The translations under genes and the position numbers were made by a program. Positions 8,107-16,397 of a stretch of 64,000 bases of DNA are shown here, piece by piece. The notes beneath the pieces are model-generated. The model was not told where the DNA came from, did no database searches, and saw only the letters and a list, made by a program, of their open reading frames with translations. Source of the stretch: Prevotella sp. tf2-5 (GTDB lineage: Bacteria; Bacteroidota; Bacteroidia; Bacteroidales; Bacteroidaceae); NCBI RefSeq assembly GCF_900115435.1, contig NZ_FOWK01000003.1, positions 186,001-250,000 of the forward strand. Reading direction: 5' to 3'. Positions within the stretch are counted from its first letter, which is position 1; the number at the start of each line of letters is the position of its first letter.

Positions 8107-9051
8107 ATGAAAAAAGTCGTTTTTGCCCTTTTCGGTATCCTTTTCACGCTCATGATGAAGGCGCAAGAGAGTCAGGAGGTCTTCACCTTCCTGCGACTGC
8201 CTGTCAGTGCTCATGTGGCGGCTCTGGGCGGTGACAATGTCACGATTGACGATGACGATCCTACCTTGATCTTTCATAATCCTGCCTTGATCTGTAATAC
8301 CGCAGACAAGAGTATCAACCTCAACTTCATGACTTATATGGAAGGCGCCAAAACGGCATCAGCCTCCTTTATCAAGGCTTGGGGCGAGCGTGCTACATGG
8401 GGCGTCAGTGCACAATATATGAACTATGGCAGTATGAAAGAGATGACACCTGACAATATCGAGTTAGGAGACTTCTCTGCCAAGGATATTGCGGTGGCAG
8501 GCACATTCGCCTATCTGCTCAGTAACCGTTGGAGTGGTGGTGTTACCTTGCGTTTTGTGTCCTCATCAATAGCAGGTTATAACTCTATCGGTATCGCTTC
8601 CGACTTAGGACTGAATTACTTTGACGAGGAACGAGGATGGTCGATATCTGCTGTGGCAAAGAACCTTGGAGGACAGGTGAAAGCTTATCAAGATGAGTAC
8701 GAGAAGATCCCCCTGGATTTGTTGATAGGTGTCTCCAAGCGACTGAATGCCGCACCGATACGCTTCTCAGCCACCTTCTCCCGTCTCAATCGCTGGGATA
8801 CCAGTTTTATCCAGCATGTGGCACTCGGTGTTGATGTGTTTATAGGTGAAAGCATATATATTGCGGGTGGTTATAACTTCCGTCGTCGTGATGAGATGAA
8901 AGTCAGTGACGGAGACGGCAGTAGCAGTCATGGAGCAGGACTCTCTGTCGGAGCTGGATTGTCACTAAAGCGTTTCAAACTTAATGTGGCATATGCGAAA
9001 TACCATGTCTCCGCATCATCGATATTGATTAATGCGACCTATTCGTTATAA
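8107..9051 (+). CDS. porQ: Type IX secretion system protein PorQ
   Basis: The 314-residue protein has a signal peptide (MKKVVFALFGILFTLMMKAQ) and the PorQ hallmark at its N-terminus (FLRLPVSAHVAALGGDNV..DDDPTLIFHNPAL). Regular amphipathic beta-strands follow to the C-terminus, fitting an outer-membrane beta-barrel of the PorV/PorQ (FadL-like) group. In Porphyromonas gingivalis PorQ binds PorZ at the cell surface in the complex that attaches T9SS cargo. The cytidylate kinase gene follows by 17 bases, a neighbourhood I recall for porQ in Bacteroidales. Its presence supports reading the C-terminal tails of the 2224 and 35072 proteins as T9SS signals. Confidence 0.88.
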   Translation: MKKVVFALFGILFTLMMKAQESQEVFTFLRLPVSAHVAALGGDNVTIDDDDPTLIFHNPALICNTADKSINLNFMTYMEGAKTASASFIKAWGERATWGVSAQYMNYGSMKEMTPDNIELGDFSAKDIAVAGTFAYLLSNRWSGGVTLRFVSSSIAGYNSIGIASDLGLNYFDEERGWSISAVAKNLGGQVKAYQDEYEKIPLDLLIGVSKRLNAAPIRFSATFSRLNRWDTSFIQHVALGVDVFIGESIYIAGGYNFRRRDEMKVSDGDGSSSHGAGLSVGAGLSLKRFKLNVAYAKYHVSASSILINATYSL

Positions 9052-9068
9052 TGAAAAATCGATAATAG

Positions 9069-9761
9069 ATGAAAAAGATTACTATAGCTATTGATGGTCA
9101 CTCTTCCTGTGGCAAGAGTACTATGGCAAAAGACCTTGCCCGTGAGGTGGGTTATGTTTATGTAGATACTGGTGCGATGTACCGTAGTGTTACACTCTTT
9201 GCTCTCCGTAACGGATTGTTTACAGGAGATGGAATCAACGAAGAGGAGTTGCGTCACCGTATGCCAGAGATTAACATCTCCTTTAAGTTCAATCCAGAGA
9301 CAGGTCGGCCCGACACTTATCTGAATGGCGAACTTGTAGAGAACGACATCCGTACGATGGAGGTCAGTAGTCGTGTCAGTCCTATTGCCACTCTTGGTTT
9401 TGTTCGTGAGGCAATGGTGGCACAGCAACAACAGATGGGTAAGGACAAAGGTGTTGTGATGGATGGTCGTGACATCGGAACTACTGTGTTCCCTCATGCA
9501 GAATTGAAGATATATGTCACAGCCTCTGCCGAGGTTCGTGCCCAACGTCGTTATGACGAACTGAAGGCGAAAGGGATGGATGCTGACTACGACGAGATCC
9601 TCAAGAACGTACAGGAACGCGACTATATCGATTCCCATCGTGAGGTATCTCCTCTGCGTAAAGCCGATGATGCCATCGAACTCGACAATAGTCATATGAC
9701 CATTGCCGAACAGAAGCAATGGCTCCTTGATCGCTTTAATGAAACTGTAAATAAGGATTAG
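9069..9761 (+). CDS. cmk: Cytidylate kinase
   Basis: The 230-residue protein phosphorylates CMP/dCMP with ATP. The P-loop [11 protein letters not shown] lies at residues 9-19, the substrate region [14 protein letters not shown] near 36-49, the conserved [15 protein letters not shown] near 136-150, and the lid arginines in RAQRRYDEL. Length and motifs match the family. It is downstream of porQ in the same operon and convergent with topB. Confidence 0.96.
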   Translation: MKKITIAIDGHSSCGKSTMAKDLAREVGYVYVDTGAMYRSVTLFALRNGLFTGDGINEEELRHRMPEINISFKFNPETGRPDTYLNGELVENDIRTMEVSSRVSPIATLGFVREAMVAQQQQMGKDKGVVMDGRDIGTTVFPHAELKIYVTASAEVRAQRRYDELKAKGMDADYDEILKNVQERDYIDSHREVSPLRKADDAIELDNSHMTIAEQKQWLLDRFNETVNKD

Positions 9762-9788
9762 ATAATATTTCTTGTTAAGATTTAGCTA

Positions 9789-11660
9789 TCAATCCTTTTT
9801 CTTCTTTTTCTTCTTCTCCTCCTCAGGTGACATGACGGTGATGCGACGGTTGGTTGGATCGTGCATCACATTACTGACGATGGCGGTAACCTGGTCTTTC
9901 AGTTCCTGGATAAACTGTCCTGCATCGTATTTCTGGTGTTCGATGTCACGCAGTTTTTTCTCCCAGATACCTGTGAGTTCACAACTCTTAAGCAGTTCCT
10001 CGCGAATCAGTTCGATGAGCTCGATACCTGTGGGTGTTGCTACCAAGCGTTTGCGCTCTCGTCTAATATAATGGCGTTTGAAGAGGGTCTCGATGATACT
10101 GGCACGACTGGAAGGTCGTCCAATACCATTCTCCTTCATGGCTGCACGGAGAGTCTCATCCTCCACAAACTTACCCGCAGTCTCCATGGCACGGAGTAGA
10201 GAAGCCTCATTATAATAAGGAGGAGGTGTCGTCCATTTCTCCGTAAGAGTTGGCTGGTGGTTGCCTGTCTCACCTTTGATAAAGGTGGGGAGGGTCTTTT
10301 CTTCTTTCTCAGAGTTCTCAGAGTTCTCGGAGCTCTCAGAGTTCTCAGAGAATTTGTCCCTGACGACCCTCCAGCCCGGTTCAAGGATTTCCTTCCCTGT
10401 TACTTTGAATTCGATATTATCCACTTCTCCGAGAACGGTAGTAGTGGAAAACTTACAATCGGGCAAGAAGACACCGATGAAGCGTCTTGCCACAAGGTCG
10501 AACACCTTCTGTTCGGCATCTGATAGCCCTTGCGGTATGACTCCAGTAGGGATAATAGCATGGTGGTCGGTTACCTTCGAGGTGTCGAAGACACGCTTCG
10601 ACTTCTTTAATGCCTTACCGCCAATGGGTTTGATGAACTCAGCATAGGGTGCAACACCAGCAAACTTCGTTTGGTAGAGACCGTTGAGTGTCTGTGGACA
10701 TTTGGGGTAAATATCATCAGAGAGATATTGTGTGTCTACACGGGGATAGGTGGTGTATTTCTTCTCGTAGAGCGACTGAATGAGGTTGAGGGTCATCTCT
10801 GCGGAGAACCCGAACTTGCGGTTGCAGTCAACCTGAAGCGAGGTAAGGTCGTAAAGCTGTGGAGGTTGTTCTTTACCCTCTTTCTTTTCTATTTTTGTCA
10901 CTACGAAAGGCTTTCCCTCAATGGTGGCGAAGGCCTGTTCTCCCTCCTCCTTAGAGGTAAATTTCCCTTTGGTTGCCGTAAATGTTGTATCGCGATAAAC
11001 GGTGGCAAGCACCCAATAAGGCTCCGGCTTGAAGTTCTCAATCTCTTTTTGGCGATTGACAATCAAGGCAAGGGTTGGGGTCTGTACTCGTCCGATACTC
11101 AGCACTTGTCTGTTCTGTCCGTATTTCAAGGTGTAGAGACGGGTGGCGTTCATGCCTAAGAGCCAGTCACCTATGGCACGGGAGAGCCCAGCCATATAAA
11201 GTGGTTGATAGTCTGCCTGGTCTTTCAGTTGAGTGAATCCCTCGCTGATAGCCTCGTCCGTCATCGATGATATCCATAGACGGCTGACTGGACACTTGGC
11301 ACCAGCCTTCTGCATAACCCAACGTTGGATGAGTTCTCCTTCCTGACCGGCATCACCGCAGTTGACGATACGGTCAGCCTTCTGCATGAGACTCTCGATA
11401 ATAGCAAACTGTTTCTTGATACTCGGTTGGTCGATGAGTTTGATACCAAAGCGTTCTGGTATCATAGGCAGTGATGTCAGACTCCATGACTTCCACATTG
11501 GTGTATAGTCATGAGGCTCTTTCAGTGTACACAGATGACCGAACGTCCATGTCACCTGATAACCATTACCTTCCATATAGCCGTCGTGGCTGCTGGTGGC
11601 TCCGATAATACGGGCTATATCCTTCGCCACACTGGGCTTTTCTGCAATACAAACTATCAT
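9789..11660 (-). CDS. topB: DNA topoisomerase III (type IA)
   Basis: The 623-residue enzyme begins with the Toprim motif (MIVCIAEKPSVAKDIARIIG) and has the acidic NCGDAGQEGELIQ site. The catalytic tyrosine is Tyr305 in TTYPRVDTQYLS, and VLSIGRVQTPTLALI is present. It relaxes or decatenates single-stranded DNA crossings. Residues about 436-451 are a Ser-Glu-Asn repeat that interrupts the conserved core, followed by a short element encoding TLPTFIKGE. The C-terminus is a poly-lysine tail, and no zinc-finger cysteines are visible. The -7 box lies eight bases before the ATG, so the mRNA may be nearly leaderless. Confidence 0.95.
   Translation of the reverse strand: MIVCIAEKPSVAKDIARIIGATSSHDGYMEGNGYQVTWTFGHLCTLKEPHDYTPMWKSWSLTSLPMIPERFGIKLIDQPSIKKQFAIIESLMQKADRIVNCGDAGQEGELIQRWVMQKAGAKCPVSRLWISSMTDEAISEGFTQLKDQADYQPLYMAGLSRAIGDWLLGMNATRLYTLKYGQNRQVLSIGRVQTPTLALIVNRQKEIENFKPEPYWVLATVYRDTTFTATKGKFTSKEEGEQAFATIEGKPFVVTKIEKKEGKEQPPQLYDLTSLQVDCNRKFGFSAEMTLNLIQSLYEKKYTTYPRVDTQYLSDDIYPKCPQTLNGLYQTKFAGVAPYAEFIKPIGGKALKKSKRVFDTSKVTDHHAIIPTGVIPQGLSDAEQKVFDLVARRFIGVFLPDCKFSTTTVLGEVDNIEFKVTGKEILEPGWRVVRDKFSENSESSENSENSEKEEKTLPTFIKGETGNHQPTLTEKWTTPPPYYNEASLLRAMETAGKFVEDETLRAAMKENGIGRPSSRASIIETLFKRHYIRRERKRLVATPTGIELIELIREELLKSCELTGIWEKKLRDIEHQKYDAGQFIQELKDQVTAIVSNVMHDPTNRRITVMSPEEEKKKKKKKD
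10308..10352 (-). repeat. In-frame 9-bp repeat inside topB (Ser-Glu-Asn family)
   Basis: Tandem copies of CTCAGAGTT-like 9-mers on the plus strand encode SENSESSENSENSE in TopB. Similar inserts occur in recF (43461-43505) and the GH94 gene (51285-51325). Confidence 0.85.
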
Positions 11661-11668
11661 TTGGACGA

Positions 11669-11676
11669 CAAAGGTA
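11669..11676 (-). promoter_or_regulatory. -7 promoter box of topB
   Basis: Minus-strand TACCTTTG ends eight bases before the topB ATG, leaving almost no 5' untranslated region. Confidence 0.65.
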
Positions 11677-11688
11677 CAAATAAATAGG

Positions 11689-12327
11689 CTAATAACCTAA
11701 ATTTTCACCTACCAAAATGACAATAATGCGTCCCGGTTTACTGCTATTTCGAAGGAAATGGACGTAGTTACAGATACTCTGTGGAGAGTTGCAGTTATGG
11801 CATACACCATCTATTTGGCACGGGGTGTTGATGTCAAAACGAGAAGCATTGATGGGGCTTGCCGTACTCCTCGCTCGTTTGAGTGCAGCCTCCACGTCCT
11901 GCGTCACTTTGTTCATGCCCACTACAAAGATAACATGTTTCGGTCCCCATGTGATGGCAGCGACGCGGTTGCCATTACCGTCAATATTTACGATAATGCC
12001 ATTCTCAGAGATCGCATTCGCTGATGAAAGGTAATAGTCTGCATGAAAAGCGCGATAGTACATCTCTTGCTTCTCCTCCGCAGTCTCCACCATGTCTCGA
12101 TCCCAAATATCTAGTGTGTCGCGTTCTTTCAACAACTGAGGAATACCCAGGTCGCGGACGGTCATGGTGCCACCCCATGTGACACTGCTACCATCGGGAA
12201 TCAGTTCGCAGACTTTTTTTGCGGCTTCTTTGCCAGTGGCGCAATAATATGCTTCAAAATGGCGGCGCTCCAGATGACGGATCATCTTAGTGCCTAACCG
12301 TTGGTTACGTTGTTCTGTTGGTGTCAT
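11689..12327 (-). CDS. LUD-domain (LutC/YkgG-like) protein
   Basis: The 212-residue protein matches the LUD (DUF162) fold: GSSVTWGGTMTVRDLGI near residues 45-62, YLSSANAISENGIIVNIDGNGNRVAAITWGPKHVIFV near 100-136, and AALKRARSTASPINASR. A cysteine cluster near the C-terminus (PCQIDGVCHNCNS..SICN) could bind metal or FeS. LUD proteins include LutC, part of the lactate-oxidising LutABC complex, but LutA and LutB are not seen here. It follows cydB by 12 bases and is probably co-transcribed with the cytochrome bd genes. The reaction is unknown. Confidence 0.85.
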   Translation of the reverse strand: MTPTEQRNQRLGTKMIRHLERRHFEAYYCATGKEAAKKVCELIPDGSSVTWGGTMTVRDLGIPQLLKERDTLDIWDRDMVETAEEKQEMYYRAFHADYYLSSANAISENGIIVNIDGNGNRVAAITWGPKHVIFVVGMNKVTQDVEAALKRARSTASPINASRFDINTPCQIDGVCHNCNSPQSICNYVHFLRNSSKPGRIIVILVGENLGY

Positions 12328-12339
12328 AATTGTTCTGTT

Positions 12340-13488
12340 TTAATATGCATGGTCGTCAATGATCTCCTGCTTGTCGAGCTTCTTCTTGTCGATGGCATAC
12401 CATGCGTAGACGATATAAGCAAGAACAAATGGGACAAGTAGGGATACATAGAACATGGTACGCAGCGTAAATTCACTGCTGCATGAATTAGCAAGTGTTA
12501 GTGACGACTGAAGGTCTGCTGTTGACGGATAATATGCGGTATGGTTCCATGCCGAGCAGAGTAAAAGTGCTAATACGGTGAGAACAGTGCCGATTCCAGA
12601 AGGCCAGATGCCTCCAATATAGTCCTTCGATACAATCGTCTTTCCAATACCAAAGAGCACGAGGATCACACCGATCAGTAACAGGATGAGGAGGTACCAC
12701 ATGTCCATGAGATTGTGGAAATATTTATAAGGTTCCATGAAGATGGCTCCCGTCTCTGGATTCCATGCATAACCGTCTTTCAACAAGAGATGAACGAGGT
12801 AGGCAACGAAAAAGATGAGAAATGGTATAGCAGCTCCAAGGAGGCGTACACTGCCTCGGCTACGAATGTCCTCATCGTTGATATTATTCATTATGTATAG
12901 AATGCCCAGAATGCGGGCAAGGAAGACCACGGAAAAGCCGAAGACAAGTACCCATGGGTTGAGCAAGGCGTCCAGTCCGTGAGAAGCATTTGCCCAGCGG
13001 CTGATAATAGGTGTAAACGAACCTGTGTCTATTAGATTGTCCTTGGCGATAATGAAGTTGGAACCCTCAAAGAAAGTGGCAACGGCTCCGCCTAAGAGTA
13101 ATGGTCCCATGATACCATTTAGGGTCAGAAAGAACTGGAATACCTTGGGACCGAGGAAATTGCCTATCTTATTCTGGAACTCATAGCTGACAGCTTGTAG
13201 CACAAAGGTGAACAGAATAAGCATCCATAGCCAATAGGCTCCTCCGAAAGAGGTAGAGTAGAATAGGGGGAAAGAAGCGAAAAACGCTCCACCAAAAGTG
13301 ACAAGGGTGGTAAACGTAAACTCCCATTTACGTCCCGTGGAGTTATAGACAAGTCGACGACCTTCTTCTGTATATCCAAGACTGCCTGCCAAAGAGTTGG
13401 CTCCTTGAACAAAAAGCAGGAAAACTAGCAGGGCGCCTAGCAGTGCTACAACAAAGCACCAGTAATGCTGTAAGAATTCGTATGTCAT
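12340..13488 (-). CDS. cydB: Cytochrome bd ubiquinol oxidase subunit II
   Basis: The 382-residue protein has the multi-helix CydB pattern (about eight to nine membrane segments), with the conserved GRKWEFTFTTLVTFGGAFFASFPLFYS region and FLGPKVFQFFLTLNGIMGPLLLGGAVATFFEG. With CydA it forms the inner-membrane bd oxidase, which reduces oxygen at low concentration and lets anaerobic Bacteroidales tolerate and use traces of oxygen. It lies 32 bases after cydA. No truncation was seen. Confidence 0.95.
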   Translation of the reverse strand: MTYEFLQHYWCFVVALLGALLVFLLFVQGANSLAGSLGYTEEGRRLVYNSTGRKWEFTFTTLVTFGGAFFASFPLFYSTSFGGAYWLWMLILFTFVLQAVSYEFQNKIGNFLGPKVFQFFLTLNGIMGPLLLGGAVATFFEGSNFIIAKDNLIDTGSFTPIISRWANASHGLDALLNPWVLVFGFSVVFLARILGILYIMNNINDEDIRSRGSVRLLGAAIPFLIFFVAYLVHLLLKDGYAWNPETGAIFMEPYKYFHNLMDMWYLLILLLIGVILVLFGIGKTIVSKDYIGGIWPSGIGTVLTVLALLLCSAWNHTAYYPSTADLQSSLTLANSCSSEFTLRTMFYVSLLVPFVLAYIVYAWYAIDKKKLDKQEIIDDHAY

Positions 13489-13520
13489 ATTCTCTAAACT
13501 TTAAACCATAAAATAAAACC

Positions 13521-15113
13521 CTAAACCTCATCCGAATACTCTGGTCCTTTTTTGATCTGCTTCAAGAGGATGCTGATTTCTACAGCAAGCATGAGTGTAA
13601 AGAGAAAGAGGAACAGGAAGAAGGTGAGAGCAACGGCATTGCCATTGATGTCACTGACTGCGACCCAGGTAGGCAACATATCCTGAATAGTCCATGGCTG
13701 ACGTCCGAACTCGGCAACCAGCCAACCGCTCTCCGAGGCGATATATGCCAGTGGAACAAGAAAGATGGCAAACCAATAGTGCCATGCGGGAAGTCCGGCA
13801 ATATCGTTGTTGTCGGCTCCCGTCTCAGGGATGATTCCAAAAGTGGCAAGCAAGCGTCTGGTGATGATGGTGATATATGGGATCTTGTAGGTGATCAGTG
13901 TCAGGACACCGAAGAAGAGAATGAAGAGGCATCCCATTCCCACCATGATACGGAAAGCCCAGAAATTAATGAGTACTGGAGGTACGATGTTTTTCTTGTC
14001 CTTCACATAGCCATAGCCCATATACTGCATATTGGAATTGATGATTGACAATTGTGAATTGGCAAGCTCTTGGCTAGCACCCTCTTTCTTCGCTTTGCGG
14101 TAAGCGGCGAGTGCGGTGATGGCTTTTTTACCTCGTTCGATTTTCTCGTCGACGGAGGGCTCTTCCTTTCCATCTGGTGTCGTATAGCCATTCAGAATGT
14201 CATTGATACCAGGAACATACCCCTTGGGGTCGTTTGTCGCCATCATACTGAGGGCATAGGGGACCTCTATACCTGGAATGATGGCAAGTCCCTGTTCTGT
14301 GCCTCCATCATGCAGTCCTTCAATGGCAGCCATTTTCATAGGCTGGTATTCGGCGACCTGCTGTCCGCTGATATGACCGGTAAAGGCTGCCCCTAGTGAG
14401 GCGATGAGTCCTACGACAGCAGCGATTTTAATACTCTCTTTGGCAAGACGAAGTTCACGTTTCTTCATCAGATACCAGCAGGATACGGCAACGACAAATA
14501 CGGCACCGATAATCCATGCGGAGATGACGGTATGACAGAACTTTCCTACAGCGAAGGGGGAGAAGGCTACAGCAAGGAAGTCGACCATCTCATTACGCAT
14601 TGTATCGGGGTTGAACTCGCAGCCCACAGGATGTTGCATCCAGGCATTGGCAACGAGAATCCACCATGCAGAGATCGTGGCTCCCAAACCTGTGAGCCAG
14701 GTGGAGGCGAGGTGGAATCCTTTTGAAACCTTATTCCATCCGAAATACATGACGGCAACGAAGGTGGATTCCATGAAAAAGGCGAGGATCCCCTCAATGG
14801 CGAGGGGGGCACCAAAAATATCACCCACAAACCAGGAGTAGTTGCTCCAGTTGGTACCAAACTCAAACTCGAGGATGATACCTGTGGCAACTCCCATGGC
14901 GAAATTGATACCGAAGAGTCTCTGCCAGAACTTAGCCGTGTCCTTCCAGAACGTTTCTTTTGTACGGTAGTAGCAGGTTTCTGCAATACCCATGATGACG
15001 GCAAGTCCCAATGTCAGGGGTACGAACAGCCAGTGATAGATAGCTGTCAGGGCAAATTGTGCTCTCGCCCAGTTGATGGCACCTGTGTCAATGTTTAATA
15101 ATAAGTCATTCAT
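13521..15113 (-). CDS. cydA: Cytochrome bd ubiquinol oxidase subunit I
   Basis: The 530-residue subunit carries the haem ligands: His27 (AIYHWLFVPL), the second His in KFCHTVISAW, and Met in FRIMVGMG, equivalent to E. coli His19, His186 and Met393. GWLVAEFGRQPW near the C-terminus is also conserved. The Q-loop region (about 300-365) contains an unusual low-complexity stretch, ELANSQLSIINSN, encoded by an AATTG microrepeat. The insert lies in the variable loop and should be tolerated. It is the second gene of the operon, 17 bases after DUF4492. Confidence 0.96.
   Translation of the reverse strand: MNDLLLNIDTGAINWARAQFALTAIYHWLFVPLTLGLAVIMGIAETCYYRTKETFWKDTAKFWQRLFGINFAMGVATGIILEFEFGTNWSNYSWFVGDIFGAPLAIEGILAFFMESTFVAVMYFGWNKVSKGFHLASTWLTGLGATISAWWILVANAWMQHPVGCEFNPDTMRNEMVDFLAVAFSPFAVGKFCHTVISAWIIGAVFVVAVSCWYLMKKRELRLAKESIKIAAVVGLIASLGAAFTGHISGQQVAEYQPMKMAAIEGLHDGGTEQGLAIIPGIEVPYALSMMATNDPKGYVPGINDILNGYTTPDGKEEPSVDEKIERGKKAITALAAYRKAKKEGASQELANSQLSIINSNMQYMGYGYVKDKKNIVPPVLINFWAFRIMVGMGCLFILFFGVLTLITYKIPYITIITRRLLATFGIIPETGADNNDIAGLPAWHYWFAIFLVPLAYIASESGWLVAEFGRQPWTIQDMLPTWVAVSDINGNAVALTFFLFLFLFTLMLAVEISILLKQIKKGPEYSDEV
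14031..14062 (-). repeat. In-frame microrepeat inside cydA (NSQLS family)
   Basis: ATTGGAATTGATGATTGAC and neighbouring bases encode NSQLSIINS in the CydA Q-loop region. Confidence 0.75.
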
Positions 15114-15130
15114 ATCTGTATGATTTTAAT

Positions 15131-15355
15131 TTATTGATCCGCCCGTTCTATCATCTCCGTAGCCACGAAATCGGACTCTTCGCCTTTCTCAGTGTGAGTC
15201 TTTAGGAAATTGGGAAAGAAGAAGATCTTCAGGATGATAAATATAACAAACAATTTAATAAGGATAATCGTCCAAAGCGTTTTCCCTAGTCGCATGTTCC
15301 GAAATCCGTCATAGTAGAGGTCGAAAGCCCTATACCAGAAACTTTGTTTATCCAT
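15131..15355 (-). CDS. DUF4492 small membrane protein of the cyd operon
   Basis: The ATG at 15355 gives a 74-residue protein (MDKQSFWYRAFDLYYDGF...). It has the DUF4492 arrangement: an aromatic amphipathic start, then GKTLWTIILIKLFVIFIILKIFFF as one membrane helix. An upstream in-frame extension crosses the promoter and is rejected. DUF4492 proteins lie immediately before cydA in Bacteroidetes and epsilonproteobacteria, suggesting a small accessory subunit of the bd oxidase. That role is inferred from context. A minus-strand TATATTTG box is at 15393-15386. Confidence 0.85.
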   Translation of the reverse strand: MDKQSFWYRAFDLYYDGFRNMRLGKTLWTIILIKLFVIFIILKIFFFPNFLKTHTEKGEESDFVATEMIERADQ

Positions 15356-15385
15356 AGGCTGTCGTTTCCTAGTTCTATTATTTTG

Positions 15386-15393
15386 CAAATATA
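15386..15393 (-). promoter_or_regulatory. -7 promoter box of the cytochrome bd operon
   Basis: Minus-strand TATATTTG lies about 30 bases before the DUF4492 start. The TTG about 20 bases further upstream is only a partial -33 match. Confidence 0.55.
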
Positions 15394-15435
15394 TGAAATA
15401 AATCTTAAACTTCCAATAGATATAAACAAAAAAAC

Positions 15436-15466
15436 TTTGTTGTTTTGTCGAAAAGTCCTATCTTTG
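15436..15466 (+). promoter_or_regulatory. Promoter of the TolC-HlyD-permease operon
   Basis: TTTG at 15436-15439, 19 bases, then TATCTTTG at 15459-15466: a full Bacteroidetes promoter 22 bases before the first gene. Confidence 0.8.
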
Positions 15467-15488
15467 CACAGTTTTTAATATAACTAAG

Positions 15489-16394
15489 ATGAATAAAAGA
15501 ATCATATCTGTTCTCACGGCGGTTATCGTTTTACTGGTAGCTGGTGTGGCGTATCTTGCCTATAGTCTTAGTCAGCAGACCCAGGCGAATCGGGATATGG
15601 AGGAACTTGCCGTGCTCGACAAACAGGAGATGGAAGGCGAGTATCGGCAGTTTGCTGATCAGTATAGTGAGATGAAGACACGAATCAACAATGACTCCAT
15701 CATCGCCCAGCTGACCCGTGAGCAAGAACGTACGGAACAGTTACTGCAGGAATTGAAGAATACTAAAGCTACGGATGCAGCGGAGATAACTCGTTTGAAG
15801 AAAGAGTTAGCTTCGGTACGTGCCGTCTTGCGTAGCTATGTTTTGGAAATTGACTCCCTGAACCGCCTGAATCAAGCGTTACAGGATGAGAATAGCAGGG
15901 TGCGCAGTGAACTGGAGGAGAGTAACCTGCAGAATCAGGCATTGTCCTCCGATAATGCAACGCTCTCGGAGAAAGTGGCTATTGCCGCCCAGTTAAACGC
16001 TGTGAATATCGATATCATGATGATTACCAAAGGGGCATTGTCGTCAAAGACCAAGGATCGTGTGAAGCATCCTCATAAGATTGGCGGTTCCACCAATGAG
16101 ATGAAGGTGCGTTTCGTCCTGTCTCGTAATGTGACGGCATCAAATGGTATGCGTTCGATTTATGTACGTGTCCTTACGCCAACAGGCAGTGTACTGAATG
16201 CGACAGGGAAATGCGCTTTTGAGGATAAGCAAGTAGACTTCACGGCAGCCAAAAACATCGAGTATACTGGTGAGGAGACTCCAATGGAGTTCTATGTTGC
16301 TAAGAAAGAGACATTAATACCAGGAACTTATCGTGTCCAGGTCATTGCCGATGGTCATGAGATAGGTTCCCGCTCTATAGAACTTGAGAAATAG
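15489..16394 (+). CDS. Membrane-anchored coiled-coil protein (unknown function)
   Basis: The 301-residue protein has an N-terminal membrane anchor (about residues 5-27). A long coiled coil follows (about 35-170, many heptad Leu/Glu/Gln residues). A C-terminal beta domain (about 185-300) contains KVRFVLSRNVTASNGMRSIYVRVLTPTGSVL and a conserved-looking tail VIADGHEIGSRSIELEK. It resembles conserved Bacteroidales proteins of unknown function. It is first in the efflux operon, only three bases before tolC, which suggests a role in envelope transport or assembly; no named family was recognised. Confidence 0.8.
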   Translation: MNKRIISVLTAVIVLLVAGVAYLAYSLSQQTQANRDMEELAVLDKQEMEGEYRQFADQYSEMKTRINNDSIIAQLTREQERTEQLLQELKNTKATDAAEITRLKKELASVRAVLRSYVLEIDSLNRLNQALQDENSRVRSELEESNLQNQALSSDNATLSEKVAIAAQLNAVNIDIMMITKGALSSKTKDRVKHPHKIGGSTNEMKVRFVLSRNVTASNGMRSIYVRVLTPTGSVLNATGKCAFEDKQVDFTAAKNIEYTGEETPMEFYVAKKETLIPGTYRVQVIADGHEIGSRSIELEK

Positions 16395-16397
16395 AAA

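Noticed and set aside
9039..9719. A 226-codon minus-strand frame
   Set aside because: Antisense to cmk, which has all its family motifs.
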